This document shows, one piece after another, positions 25,823-35,565 of a stretch of DNA of 64,000 nucleotides. Source of the stretch: a bacterium (GTDB taxonomy: Bacteria > Bacillota > Clostridia > Lachnospirales > Lachnospiraceae). Location: contig JAMPGX010000005.1 of assembly GCA_023663725.1 (NCBI GenBank), positions 77,403 through 141,402 of the forward strand, in the 5' to 3' direction. The notes beneath the pieces were generated by a model. It worked only from the letters and a program-made list of their open reading frames with translations, ran no database searches and was not told the DNA's origin. The first letter of the stretch is position 1, and every line of letters starts with the position of its first letter. Made by a program: the position numbers and the translations under genes.

Positions 25823-27886
25823 ATGTTGTGGCCAAATATCAGCCTGCCTGTTTTGGTGTTTATGCCCTTTGTTGTGGGAATTCTGGCATATGCGCTGAGG
25901 AAAAAGAATATCGCCGCAGTCTGCGGGACGGTCGCGGAGCTTCTGACAGTGCTCGCGCTGGCGGGAATCCTCTATTGGCAGTCCCGCGTCATGCCGCTGC
26001 ATCTGTATGAGACATCGGAGGCATATCTGGAGTGCGCTCTGCCTGCGGTCTGCGGCTTTGGCCTGCACTTTCGCCTTGACGGTCTGCGGCTGGTGCTGAC
26101 GCTGACCGCGGCGTTCATGTGGACTATGGCGGCGTTAGTTTCCGGGCAGTATTTTGCCGGACACAGGCATACGGGACGTTTCTACCTGTTTCTGATGTGG
26201 ACCCAGGGAGCCACGATGGGAGTCTTTCTGTCCGCGGACCTGATGACCACCTTTGTTTTCTTTGAAATCATGTCCTTCACCTCCTATGTGTGGGTAGCGC
26301 AGGAGGAGAACGCTCCCTCTCTGCGGGCGGCGCAGACCTATCTGGCGGTCGCGGTCATCGGCGGAATGGTGATGCTGATGGGCATCTTTCTGCTGTATCA
26401 TGAGCTGGGCACACTGGAGATCGCCGGACTTGCGACGGCCGCCCAGAGCCGTGAGGACAAAAGGCTCCTCTACGCGGCGGGAGGGTGTATGCTGGTTGGC
26501 TTTGGCGCCAAGGCGGGAGCTTTTCCCCTGCATATCTGGCTGCCCAAGGCTCATCCGGTGGCTCCGGCGCCTGCCTCGGCTCTGCTGTCCGGCATTCTGA
26601 CCAAGACGGGCATCTTTGGGATATTGATTCTGAGCAGTCAGCTCTTTGCGCGTGATGGCGTCTTTGGAATGCTGATCCTGACGTTGGCGGTCATCACCAT
26701 GCTGCTGGGAGCTGTGCTGGCGGTATTTTCCATTGACCTGAAGCGTACTCTGGCCTGCTCCTCCGTGTCCCAGATCGGCTTCATCCTGGTGGGAATCGGT
26801 ATGCAGAATCTGCTGGGGGAGGAAAATGCGCTGGCGGTGCACGGGACGTTGCTGCACATGGTGAACCACTCCCTGATCAAGTTGGCGCTGTTTCTGGCGG
26901 CGGGAGTCATATACCTCAACACCCACGCGTTGGATCTGAACACGATTCGGGGATATGGGCGCAGAAAACCGTTGCTTGGGGGAATATTCCTCACAGGGGC
27001 GCTGGCAGTCGGCGGCGTTCCCCTGTTTGCGGGCTACGTCAGCAAGACGCTGCTCCATGAGAGTATTGTGGAATACCCAGGCGGCTGGCTGTTTACGCTG
27101 GTGGAATGGATTTTCCTGCTGTCAGGGGGATTGACGGTGGCCTATATGACGAAGCTCTTTGTGGCAATCTTCGTGAAAAAAAATGAGGACGAGACCAGGC
27201 AGGCGGCCTATGACGAGAACAAGCCCTACATGAATCGCACGACGGGTTTTGCCCTGACGCTCAGCGCCGCAGTGCTGCTGCTCTGGGGACTGACACCGCG
27301 TCTGACCATGGACCGCGTTGCCGGACTGGGACGGAGCTTCATGGGCCTTAGTCATGCAGGTGAAGCGGTGGCCTATTACAGCTGGGGCAATCTGGCCGGA
27401 GCGATGGTCTCCCTCGGCATCGGAGCCGCGGTGTACCTGGTGTTCCTCAGGCGTCCCGCGTCCGCGCGCTATGTGAATCGCTGGCCCGCCTGGATGGATC
27501 TGGAGGAACTGGTCTACCGCCCCCTGATATTCTCTCTGCTGCCTCTGATATGCGGCATCGTATGCCGTGTCATGGACAGCGCTGTGGACCTGCTGGTAGT
27601 GCTGCTGCGTAAGACCTTGTATCGGGACAGCCCGCTTCCCCGCGAGCTGCCGGAGGGCAATGTGTTCACCGCCGCCGCAGGCCATGTGCTGAACGGCGTC
27701 CAGTGGCTGGGCAACCACCTCTGGAAACGCAGATTCCGCACCCATCGGGAGTATGTGCATCTGCTGGCCATGAAACGTCTGCAGTTCAAGGAGGAGGGCT
27801 TTATCATTCGCCGCAGCCTGTCCTTCGGCCTGTTGCTGTTCTGCCTGGGGCTGGGTCTGACACTGGTATACATCCTGTTGATGTAG
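25823..27886 (+). CDS. Large antiporter-like subunit 4 (NuoL/MrpA-like, long form)
   Basis: The longest of the four (687 residues), resembling NuoL/MrpA/HyfB-type proteins. The core keeps Glu in VFFEIMSFTSYVW, Lys in GFGAKAGAFPLHIWLPKAHP, and Lys in AGYVSKTLLHES. A C-terminal extension of about 180 residues ends in one more hydrophobic helix (FGLLLFCLGLGLTLVYILLM), like the lateral-helix tails of NuoL-type subunits, but without the MbhD/MbhE domains of MrpA, which are encoded separately here. AGGAGGG precedes the ATG. It closes the cluster. Confidence 0.91.
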   Translation: MLWPNISLPVLVFMPFVVGILAYALRKKNIAAVCGTVAELLTVLALAGILYWQSRVMPLHLYETSEAYLECALPAVCGFGLHFRLDGLRLVLTLTAAFMWTMAALVSGQYFAGHRHTGRFYLFLMWTQGATMGVFLSADLMTTFVFFEIMSFTSYVWVAQEENAPSLRAAQTYLAVAVIGGMVMLMGIFLLYHELGTLEIAGLATAAQSREDKRLLYAAGGCMLVGFGAKAGAFPLHIWLPKAHPVAPAPASALLSGILTKTGIFGILILSSQLFARDGVFGMLILTLAVITMLLGAVLAVFSIDLKRTLACSSVSQIGFILVGIGMQNLLGEENALAVHGTLLHMVNHSLIKLALFLAAGVIYLNTHALDLNTIRGYGRRKPLLGGIFLTGALAVGGVPLFAGYVSKTLLHESIVEYPGGWLFTLVEWIFLLSGGLTVAYMTKLFVAIFVKKNEDETRQAAYDENKPYMNRTTGFALTLSAAVLLLWGLTPRLTMDRVAGLGRSFMGLSHAGEAVAYYSWGNLAGAMVSLGIGAAVYLVFLRRPASARYVNRWPAWMDLEELVYRPLIFSLLPLICGIVCRVMDSAVDLLVVLLRKTLYRDSPLPRELPEGNVFTAAAGHVLNGVQWLGNHLWKRRFRTHREYVHLLAMKRLQFKEEGFIIRRSLSFGLLLFCLGLGLTLVYILLM

Positions 27887-27948
27887 GGAGGCTGAAATAT
27901 CCCATACCCTGGTTATCCAGTGAAAATGTGACTTTTGTGTTAAAAAGG

Positions 27949-27977
27949 TTTACTTTTTAAAGAAAAAAAGGTATGAT
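27949..27977 (+). promoter_or_regulatory. Promoter of pepF
   Basis: TTTACT (27949-27954) and TATGAT (27972-27977) are separated by 17 bases, and the start codon is about 50 bases downstream. A sigma-A type promoter, so pepF is probably transcribed independently of the antiporter genes. Confidence 0.65.
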
Positions 27978-28027
27978 ATTGATTTAGAGCAGTCTGCCTG
28001 TCAGCGGGCGACGAGAGGAGAACGCAT

Positions 28028-29698
28028 ATGAAATTCAGTGAGATGCCTTATGAGCGTGTTGATTTTGATCAAGTGGGAAAAGAGCTGTCCGGATTGATCG
28101 GAGAGCTGGAGGCCGCGAAGAGCGGAGAGGAGCAGTTTGCCGTACACCAGCGCTACTATGCGCTCACCGATCATGTGCAGACGCTCATGACGATCGGCAA
28201 CATCCGCCACGACGTCAACACGGTGGATGAATTCTATGAAAAAGAACGCAAATACTATGACGAGATGAGTCCGGTGTACCAGAATCAGGTGCTGGCGTAC
28301 ATGCAGAAGCTCTATGCCTCGCCCTATCGAGATTACCTGGAGAGCAAGATTGGCCCAGTGGCCTTCAAGAATATGGAAGTGGCCATGAAAGCCTTTGACG
28401 AGAGGGTCATCACTCTGGCGCAGGAGGAGAACGCGCTGACTACCGAGTATGACAAGCTGATTGCCAGCGCAAAAATCCAATTTGACGGCAAGGAGCTCAA
28501 CCTGTCCTTGCTGCGCCCCTATCTGGTCAGCTCCGACAGGGAGGTCCGCCGACAGGCATGGCAGAAGAAGTCGGAATTCTTTATGGAAAATGCAGACAAG
28601 CTGGACGAGATCTATGACAAGCTGGTGAAGAACCGCACCGCTCAGGCGCGGGCCATGGGCTATGAGAACTATCTGGAGCTGGGCTACTACCGCATGGGAC
28701 GCAACTGCTATGGGCAGAGGGAGGTGGAGAGCTTCCGCAGGCAGGTCAAGCAGTATTTCGTGCCTTTTGCGGAGAAGCTGCACGAGCGCCGCAGAAAGCG
28801 CCTGGGCCTTGACAGGCTGAGCTATATCGACAGCGCCGTGTATTTCCCGCAGGGCAATCCCGCTCCCACGGGTACGCCGGAGGAGATCATGGCGGCCGGA
28901 CAGAGGATGTACAGGGAGTTGTCCGCGGAGACCGGCGAATTCTTTGACTTCATGATGGAGAACGAGCTCTTTGATGTGCTGGGCCGCAAGAATAAGCGGG
29001 CCGGCGGCTATATGACCTATATGCCCGACTACCGCTCCCCCTTCATCTTCGCCAATTTTAACGGCACCAGCGGGGATGTGGACGTGGTCACCCATGAGTG
29101 CGGACATGCCTTCCAGGGCTATCTGTCCGGACAGGACCCCATCCGCGAACATTCGGACATCGGCATGGAGACCGCGGAGATTCACTCCATGTCCATGGAG
29201 TTTATGACGGAGAACTGGATGGAGCTGTTCTTTGGCGACAGGAAGCAGGACTATATCGACATGCATCTGGAGGATTCCGCGATCTTCATCCCCTACGGAT
29301 GTATGGTGGACGAGTTCCAGCATATTGTCTATGAGCATCCGGAGATGACGCCGGCGCAGCGCCATGAGGCATGGCTGAAGCTGGAGGCGGAGTACAGGCC
29401 TCATATGGATTATGAGGACGATCCGTTCTTTGGCAAGGGCGGCCTGTGGCAGCAACAGCTGCATATCTACAATGCGCCCCTGTACTATATCGACTACTGC
29501 CTGGCTCAGACCTGCGCGCTGCAGTACAAGACCTGGAAAGACAGAGATTTCCAGGAGGCATGGACCTCCTACCTGAAGCTCTGCCGACTTTCCGCCAGCG
29601 ATTTCTTTACAAAGATGATCCCCGCAGTAGGATTGGAATCTCCCTTCGACGAAGGATGCGTTCAACACTTGGTAGAGAAGCTGGAGAAGTCACTGTAA
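28028..29698 (+). CDS. pepF: Oligoendopeptidase F-type M3 metallopeptidase
   Basis: A 556-residue cytoplasmic zinc peptidase of the M3 family, which cleaves short peptides. The zinc motif HECGHAFQGY is near residue 357, with the third ligand expected in the downstream Glu-rich helix (GMETAEIHSMSMEF). No signal peptide is present. GAGGAG lies ahead of the ATG. A long reverse-strand ORF mirrors the gene but is only its codon-bias shadow. Confidence 0.93.
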   Translation: MKFSEMPYERVDFDQVGKELSGLIGELEAAKSGEEQFAVHQRYYALTDHVQTLMTIGNIRHDVNTVDEFYEKERKYYDEMSPVYQNQVLAYMQKLYASPYRDYLESKIGPVAFKNMEVAMKAFDERVITLAQEENALTTEYDKLIASAKIQFDGKELNLSLLRPYLVSSDREVRRQAWQKKSEFFMENADKLDEIYDKLVKNRTAQARAMGYENYLELGYYRMGRNCYGQREVESFRRQVKQYFVPFAEKLHERRRKRLGLDRLSYIDSAVYFPQGNPAPTGTPEEIMAAGQRMYRELSAETGEFFDFMMENELFDVLGRKNKRAGGYMTYMPDYRSPFIFANFNGTSGDVDVVTHECGHAFQGYLSGQDPIREHSDIGMETAEIHSMSMEFMTENWMELFFGDRKQDYIDMHLEDSAIFIPYGCMVDEFQHIVYEHPEMTPAQRHEAWLKLEAEYRPHMDYEDDPFFGKGGLWQQQLHIYNAPLYYIDYCLAQTCALQYKTWKDRDFQEAWTSYLKLCRLSASDFFTKMIPAVGLESPFDEGCVQHLVEKLEKSL

Positions 29699-29759
29699 GC
29701 AATGCACGTAATTCAAGTAATGTAGAAATAGAGTAGGCATTTACTAAACCTGATTACTA

Positions 29760-29921
29760 TGCTAGTGTCATTGTGTACATTGTATATTCCAACACAGGCA
29801 CGCTCTCGCTTCGTTCTCACTGTAGCGGTACATAAGATGCCAAAGAACGGCATCTAAGTACCGACAGTTCGAAAGAGCCTGCTTATGGAATATACAATAT
29901 ACACAATTCGGTACTGGCAAA
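29760..29921. repeat. Palindromic element, copy 2, inverted relative to copy 1
   Basis: About 162 bases in the gap after pepF. Reverse-complemented, it aligns with copy 1: TTTGCCAGTACCGAATTGTG, CCATAAGCAGGCTCTT and GAAGCGAGAGCGTGCCTG are the same. Yet the arms (TTGTGTACATTGTATATTCC with its partner) and the distal hairpin (CGGTACTTAGATGCC with GGCATCTTATGTACCG) differ in sequence while still pairing. Such paired changes mean the fold, not the sequence, is kept in the stems. No ORF is present. It separates pepF from the gene at 29981. Confidence 0.75.
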
Positions 29922-29980
29922 GGATAGTTTTATTATTGTCTAAGTAGTATTACAAGGATATCAAGGAGAGGAACAGGGAA

Positions 29981-31558
29981 ATGTCAAAAAGTAACAATCA
30001 GAATGAAGCGTCCGGGCAGGAGTCCAAGGTCATGACTAAGTATGACCGCAAGATGCAGGCCTATCAGGAGCAGCAGAAAAAAGAAAAGGCGAAAAAGGTG
30101 AGCGGCAACCTATTAGGCATTGTTGTAGTGGTGATTGTTGCGGCTTTAGTGCTTTCTTTTCCCATCAAGAATTATCTGGCGGTGAACGGCGCTTATATCA
30201 CGGTGGGCGGTGAGAAGATCACGAAGGTGGAATTTGATTATCACTATGCCATGGCCAAGACGAGTTTTCTGGCTCAGAGAGGCTATTATCTGTCCATGAT
30301 GGGGATTGATGCAAATACGGTTGACAATCAGATGTATTCCGGAGATATGACCTTCAGGGATTACTTTGAGCAGCAGGCTGTGAACAACATCCGGCATATC
30401 AAGGCTATGAAAGCAGAAGCGCAGGCGGCGGGATTTTCATACGATACGGATGAAAAGTATGCGGAGACAATTGCGGATCTCAAGGAGAGGGCCGCGGAGA
30501 ACAGCATGACTTTCAACAAGTATATCAAGAGTATGCTGGGAAGCTATGCCACCGAATCCCGTCTGGAGAACGTGATTCGGGAGGGACTCTTCACCACGGC
30601 TTATTTTGAGCATGTGGCGGATGGCTCTGAGCCCACAGATGAGGAGATAGACGGCTACTATGAGGAGCACAAGAACGATTATGACGCGGTAGATTACTAT
30701 TTGACCACCGTGGAAGCACAGCTTCCCACAGCCGCTCCGGACGGCAGCGCCACGCTGGACGCCGATGGCAATGAGGTGGCTTATCAGCCGACAGAGGAGG
30801 AGATAGCCGCAGCCATGGAGGTGGCCAATCAGGAGGCACAGGACGCGTTGGCAACGGTCGCAGCGGAGGATAATTTCCAGGAGGCGAAGAGCTATAACAG
30901 TGTCAATTCCCTTCTGAGGACCTGGATATTTGATGAAGCCAGGGTGGAGGGTGACACCACAGTGGTGGAGGATACTACCAATCACAGCTATCTGGTTGCC
31001 AGCTTTGGCCGCAGGTATCGGGTGGAGACTCCCACGGTGGATGTTCGGGCGATTACCAGCAGCACGGTGGATGCGCAGAGCGTGTTGGAGGAGTGGCAGG
31101 GCGGTGCCGCCACGGAGGAGAGTTTTATTGAACTGTGTAAAAAGTATGATGAGTCCGGTGTCGAGGACGGCTTATACGAGGGCATCGGGAATTCCGGTCT
31201 GGGCGAGGATATTGACGCATGGCTGTCGGATGCGGGCCGCAGTGCCGGAGATACCGCCGCTTTCACGCTGGAGGGGGGCACGAACTATGTGTTCTATTAT
31301 CTGGGCACGAACGATCCGGTGTGGAAGCTGTCGATTCAAAGTCTGCTGCTCAACCAGAATATGATGGACTATCTGGAGCGGATCAGCGAGGATATAACAG
31401 TTGAGGACCCCAAGGGCAGGCTGAACTATCTGAAGATAGAGGCGGCAGCGTCCGAGGAGGCGGAGAATCAGGAAGAAGCCTCTGACACCTCAGAGGAGGG
31501 AAGCTCGGAGGAGGAGAGTCCAGAGGAGGAGAGTCCGCAGGGGGATACAGATCAGTAA
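29981..31558 (+). CDS. Membrane-anchored SurA/PrsA-like foldase candidate
   Basis: A 525-residue protein with a 40-residue basic cytoplasmic start, one transmembrane helix (about 43-64) and a large extracytoplasmic part. Residues 75-230 resemble the SurA-N/trigger-type chaperone module, with ITKVEFDYHYAMAK and a long helical region. A parvulin-like region may lie at about 340-460, but the signature is degenerate. The last 35 residues are almost all Glu, Ser and Pro. It probably helps secreted proteins fold, fitting an organism with many secreted hydrolases; catalytic isomerase activity is uncertain. Confidence 0.7.
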   Translation: MSKSNNQNEASGQESKVMTKYDRKMQAYQEQQKKEKAKKVSGNLLGIVVVVIVAALVLSFPIKNYLAVNGAYITVGGEKITKVEFDYHYAMAKTSFLAQRGYYLSMMGIDANTVDNQMYSGDMTFRDYFEQQAVNNIRHIKAMKAEAQAAGFSYDTDEKYAETIADLKERAAENSMTFNKYIKSMLGSYATESRLENVIREGLFTTAYFEHVADGSEPTDEEIDGYYEEHKNDYDAVDYYLTTVEAQLPTAAPDGSATLDADGNEVAYQPTEEEIAAAMEVANQEAQDALATVAAEDNFQEAKSYNSVNSLLRTWIFDEARVEGDTTVVEDTTNHSYLVASFGRRYRVETPTVDVRAITSSTVDAQSVLEEWQGGAATEESFIELCKKYDESGVEDGLYEGIGNSGLGEDIDAWLSDAGRSAGDTAAFTLEGGTNYVFYYLGTNDPVWKLSIQSLLLNQNMMDYLERISEDITVEDPKGRLNYLKIEAAASEEAENQEEASDTSEEGSSEEESPEEESPQGDTDQ

Positions 31559-31611
31559 AAGAGATTGCGGGAAGGGATTCCCTGCAAGACAATCAGTCAG
31601 GATGACAATAA

Positions 31612-31647
31612 GGTCAGCGGCAGTGGGTGTTCCTCTGTCGCTGATGC
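31612..31647 (+). other. Hairpin between the foldase-like gene and cca
   Basis: TCAGCG and CGCTGA, with additional GCAG/CTG pairing, close a loop of about ten bases. Only a short GGTTTTG follows, so it is a weak terminator at best. A smaller GCGGGAA/TTCCCTGC hairpin lies upstream at about 31567-31586. Confidence 0.35.
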
Positions 31648-31677
31648 CGGTTTTGCAAAACTCTCTGGGAGAACGAA

Positions 31678-33012
31678 ATGATCATAAATTTGCCGGAAAA
31701 AGTCAAATATATCATAGAGGAGATCACCGGCGCGGGCTATGAGGCTTACGCGGTGGGCGGCTGCATTCGGGACAGTATTCTGGGGCGGGAACCCAATGAC
31801 TGGGATATCACTACTTCAGCCAGGCCGCAGCAGGTAAAAGAGCTGTTTCGCCGCACGATAGATACCGGTATTGCCCACGGCACTGTGACGGTGATGCTGG
31901 ACAAGGAGGGCTATGAGGTAACCACCTACCGCATTGACGGGGAATACGAGGATCACCGACATCCCCGCAATGTGCAATTCACTTCTCGGCTGGTGGAGGA
32001 CCTGCGGCGCAGGGACTTTACCATCAATGCGATGGCCTACAATGATACCGCAGGGCTTGTGGATGCCTTTGACGGCATGGGGGATATCGAGCGGGGAGTC
32101 ATTCGCTGTGTGGGCTGCGCCAGAGACCGCTTTGGGGAGGATGCTCTGCGGATGCTGCGTGCCATCCGCTTCTCCGCGCAGTTGGGCTATGACATTGAGG
32201 AGGAGACCGGCCAGGCGATCAGGGAGTTGGCTCCCAGCCTGTCGGCGATCAGTGCGGAACGGATTCAGACAGAGCTCGTGAAGCTGTTGATCTCCCCTCA
32301 CCCCGATTATTTGCGTCAGGCTTACGAGCTGGGTGTGACTGCCGTGGTGTTGCCGGAGCTGGACCGCTGTATGGAGACGCCTCAGAAGCATCCTCATCAC
32401 TGTTACACGGTGGGCGAGCATATTCTGCACAGCCTTGGGCATGTGCCAGCCGAGAAAGAGCTGCGCCTGGCCATGCTGCTGCATGATATAGGCAAGCCCC
32501 GAACATTGGAGGTGGACCAGGAAGGAATCACACATTTCTATGGGCATCCCTCCGCGAGCGCTAAGATGTCGCAGGAGATTCTGCGGAGGCTGAGATTCGA
32601 TAATGACACAATTGTCACGGTGTGCCGTCTGGTGGAATATCACGACTATGGAAATAACGTAGAGCCTGCTCCGGCAACGGTCCGCCGCGCCATGAACAGG
32701 ATAGGTGGAGAATTGTTTCCCAGACTATTGCAGGTTAAGCGCGCGGATATCATGGCGCAGAGCGATTACCGGCGCGAAGCTAAGCTGGAGCTGGTGGATG
32801 CCTGGGAGAGAGAGTATCAGGATATTGTTAAACAGGGGCAGTGCGTCTCGCTGAAGGACCTGGCAGTGAGCGGCAGGGATCTGGTTGCCGCAGGCATGCT
32901 GCCAGGCCGTGAGCTGGGTGAGCTGCTTCAGCGGATGCTGATGCATGTGCTGGAATTCCCAGATGATAATACCAGGGAAAAGCTGTTCGAGATTTTTTTG
33001 AAAGTAACATAA
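31678..33012 (+). CDS. cca: CCA tRNA nucleotidyltransferase with HD domain
   Basis: Adds or repairs the 3' CCA of tRNAs, which matters here because neither tRNA gene in the window encodes CCA. The class II nucleotidyltransferase head is AYAVGGCIRDSIL...NDWDITT near residues 22-45; the RNA-binding region RRRDFTINAMAYN follows near 110. A C-terminal HD domain (MLLHDIGKPRT near 265) may give phosphatase or phosphodiesterase activity. Length (444) fits the HD-containing family. GGGAGAA lies before the ATG. Confidence 0.93.
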   Translation: MIINLPEKVKYIIEEITGAGYEAYAVGGCIRDSILGREPNDWDITTSARPQQVKELFRRTIDTGIAHGTVTVMLDKEGYEVTTYRIDGEYEDHRHPRNVQFTSRLVEDLRRRDFTINAMAYNDTAGLVDAFDGMGDIERGVIRCVGCARDRFGEDALRMLRAIRFSAQLGYDIEEETGQAIRELAPSLSAISAERIQTELVKLLISPHPDYLRQAYELGVTAVVLPELDRCMETPQKHPHHCYTVGEHILHSLGHVPAEKELRLAMLLHDIGKPRTLEVDQEGITHFYGHPSASAKMSQEILRRLRFDNDTIVTVCRLVEYHDYGNNVEPAPATVRRAMNRIGGELFPRLLQVKRADIMAQSDYRREAKLELVDAWEREYQDIVKQGQCVSLKDLAVSGRDLVAAGMLPGRELGELLQRMLMHVLEFPDDNTREKLFEIFLKVT

Positions 33013-33089
33013 GTTTTCAGGGCCTTTCATAAGATAGGATAGGGCCGAGCGGGAATGCTTCGGACCAAATTTTATGGGAGGTAAGGGAC

Positions 33090-34070
33090 GTGAATGATAG
33101 AGCTGTGGCTTTGCTGGAACAGTATGATGTTGAGATTCTTCGGACGAGAAAGGGCCGGGGAGTAATCCTGTGTGACACGGATAAGGGTCTGCTGGTATTT
33201 AAGGAATATGAAGGCAATGAGGCCAAGCTGGTTCTGCTAACCAGGCTGTTATCCCAGATCAGGGATCAGGGAAAGGTGTCGGCGGAGGAACTGCTTCCCA
33301 CCCGTGAGGGCGCGCTCTGTGTCAGGGAAAATGATGGGACGGCTTATATTCTCAAGACCTGTAAGGAGGGTCGTGAGTGCAATATGTATGACAAGGGCGA
33401 GTGCTGTGAGGCTGTCAGGGCGCTGGCCTGGATGCATCAGTGTATGGTGATTCCTCCGCAGGAGGAGCCTGCAGCGATGCAGCAATTCTCACCGTTGCAG
33501 GAGTATGAGAGACATAATCGGGAATTTATCAAGGTCCAGCGCTACCTGCGCAGGAAAAGTCAGAAGACTCTATTCGAGTACAGTCTGCTGGGCTGCTTTG
33601 AATATTTTATCGAGCAGGCTCGGGAGGTGACGGAGGGCTGGCGCGCATATGAGGAGCGCATGCCCAGGGAGCAGGGAGAGTATGCGTATTGCCATGGGGA
33701 CTATCAGTATCACAATATCCTCTACAGCGCGCAGGGAATGTATATCATGAATTTTGAGAGGTGCGTAAGGGACAGACAGATCAGAGACTTGTATCTGTTG
33801 ATGCGCAAGATGTTGGAGAAGACGAACTGGCCTGCGGCTCTGGGGCAGGAGCTGCTGACAGCATATGGTAGGATAACCCCCATCAGCGCATATGCGTATA
33901 TTGATCTGTATTACCGTCTGGCATATCCGGAGAAATTCTGGAAGATTGTGAATTTTTACTATAATTCCGGCAAGGCCTGGATTCCGCAGCGCAATCAGGA
34001 GAAGCTGGATAAGTTGCTGGCTCAGGAACAGCAGAAAAAGTATTTTCTGGAGAGTGTATTTCGATTGTAG
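33090..34070 (+). CDS. cotS: CotS-family spore-coat kinase-like protein
   Basis: A 326-residue protein of the CotS/YutH family, aminoglycoside-kinase-like fold proteins found in the spore coat. The catalytic-loop-like YCHGDYQYHNILY is near residue 199, and the following NFERCVRDRQIRDL replaces the usual DFG-type Asp region. It starts with GTG, with GGAGG eight bases before. In sporulating cells its expression is probably sporulation specific, but no sigma-E or sigma-K promoter was firmly identified. Confidence 0.85.
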   Translation: MNDRAVALLEQYDVEILRTRKGRGVILCDTDKGLLVFKEYEGNEAKLVLLTRLLSQIRDQGKVSAEELLPTREGALCVRENDGTAYILKTCKEGRECNMYDKGECCEAVRALAWMHQCMVIPPQEEPAAMQQFSPLQEYERHNREFIKVQRYLRRKSQKTLFEYSLLGCFEYFIEQAREVTEGWRAYEERMPREQGEYAYCHGDYQYHNILYSAQGMYIMNFERCVRDRQIRDLYLLMRKMLEKTNWPAALGQELLTAYGRITPISAYAYIDLYYRLAYPEKFWKIVNFYYNSGKAWIPQRNQEKLDKLLAQEQQKKYFLESVFRL

Positions 34071-34145
34071 ATAAGCTGCTCTCTCGATCAGATACGAGGA
34101 AGTAGCGCCACAGGATTATTCTGTGACAGGTAAAGAGAGGTAGAG

Positions 34146-35513
34146 ATGGGCGAAGGACGAAAGAGAGTAATCACAGGTATACTGATGGTGGCGGGCTTGG
34201 CGATATTTGCGGCGGCTTGCGGGCGGCAGGGCGGCAGCCCGACAAGGCCCCCCGCCTCGCCGACTCCCGACAGCAGGCAGCAGGGAACGGGCTTCGTGGT
34301 GGCTGGACCTCACAGCTATGATTCGGCGGATACTGCGGTTCTGATCAAGAAAGACGGCAAGGAGGGAACTGTAACGCTGCTGAATCTGAACGTAGGCAGG
34401 ACTTATACGCTGTCCGTGGAGGGCACCAGCTATTTATATGATAAGTACGGGGAGGCGGTATCGCTGGAACAGATTGTGCCAGGGGATATCGTGGATGTCA
34501 CCTTTCTGCGTTCCAAGAAGAGACTGAACACCATGCAGCTCAGCCCCTCCTCATGGGTCAATGCCTCCGCCTCCCGCTATGAGATTGATTTGAAGCGGCG
34601 GGAGGTTACGATTGGCGAGGATGTGTACAAGCTGACGAAGGATACTATTTATCTGTCCGAGGGCATGCGGATCGAGGCCATGGACCTCAATCCGGCGGAT
34701 GTGTTGACCTTTAAGGGACTTGGCAGCAGTATCCTGAGCATCAATGTGGAGCAGGGACATGGCTATCTGCGCTTGCAGAATGATGAGAACTTTATCGGTG
34801 GGTTCATGGAGATCGGCCAGTCCACGATACGCCGGATAGAGGAGGACATGCTGCTCACGGTGCCGGAGGGGAGCTACCAGGTGAACATCAGTAAGCGGGG
34901 TGGAGGCGGTACCAAGCAGGTGACAATCCGTCGGGGGGAGGAGACCGCCCTGGACATCGGTGATCTGGAGGTGCCGGAGGTCCAGTATGGCACGGTGCTG
35001 TTCACTCTGAATCCCTCGCAGGCAAAGCTGTATATTGACGGTGAAAAGGTGGATCCGTCGGAGCCAGTCAGTTTGGAATACGGCATTCATCAATTGATTG
35101 TCAAATCTAACGGATACAAGACTACTACCACCTACATTCGGGTTGCGCAGCCCTCGGGCGGCCTGGATATCACGCTGGACGCGGTTGATGACGACGATGA
35201 CAGTGACGATCAGGAGAAGAAGGACAAGCTTGCGCAGTACAAGGTGTTTGTGGATGCGCCGGAGAACGCGGAGGTATATCTGGACGGCAACTATATGGGA
35301 ATTGCTCCCATGAGTTTTACTAAGACCGACGGCAGCCATATTATCACTCTGCGTCGCAGTGGATATGAGACGCGCAGTTACACGGTATCCATCGACAGTG
35401 AATATAAGGATATCACCTACTCGTTTGCAGAATTGATTCCGGGCAGCAGTGGCGAGAGTGCATCCGCTACGCCGTCACCAACGCCGCAGCCAACGTCAAC
35501 GCCTGCGCCATAA
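34146..35513 (+). CDS. PEGA-domain lipoprotein
   Basis: A 455-residue surface protein. The signal ends in FAAACG with Cys25 as a possible lipidation site. After a Pro-rich linker comes a beta-rich region (50-230) without known motifs, then two PEGA domains near residues 280-345 and 365-430 (KLYIDGEKVDPSEPVSLEYG and EVYLDGNYMGIAPMSF), separated by a stretch of acidic residues. A Pro-Thr-Ser tail ends the protein. PEGA domains are thought to bind surface or wall components. Its neighbour CotS raises a sporulation link, but this is inference. Confidence 0.82.
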   Translation: MGEGRKRVITGILMVAGLAIFAAACGRQGGSPTRPPASPTPDSRQQGTGFVVAGPHSYDSADTAVLIKKDGKEGTVTLLNLNVGRTYTLSVEGTSYLYDKYGEAVSLEQIVPGDIVDVTFLRSKKRLNTMQLSPSSWVNASASRYEIDLKRREVTIGEDVYKLTKDTIYLSEGMRIEAMDLNPADVLTFKGLGSSILSINVEQGHGYLRLQNDENFIGGFMEIGQSTIRRIEEDMLLTVPEGSYQVNISKRGGGGTKQVTIRRGEETALDIGDLEVPEVQYGTVLFTLNPSQAKLYIDGEKVDPSEPVSLEYGIHQLIVKSNGYKTTTTYIRVAQPSGGLDITLDAVDDDDDSDDQEKKDKLAQYKVFVDAPENAEVYLDGNYMGIAPMSFTKTDGSHIITLRRSGYETRSYTVSIDSEYKDITYSFAELIPGSSGESASATPSPTPQPTSTPAP

Positions 35514-35565
35514 TGTTACCAGGACTCGCTAATTTGCATGGAATCACAGTTTTTGTGAAAAAGCC

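Noticed and set aside
28001-29668. Long ORF (555 codons) on the minus strand, antisense to pepF
   Set aside because: It mirrors the plus-strand gene, which has a clear M3 signature, promoter and ribosome binding site. The reverse frame has no motif and results from codon bias.
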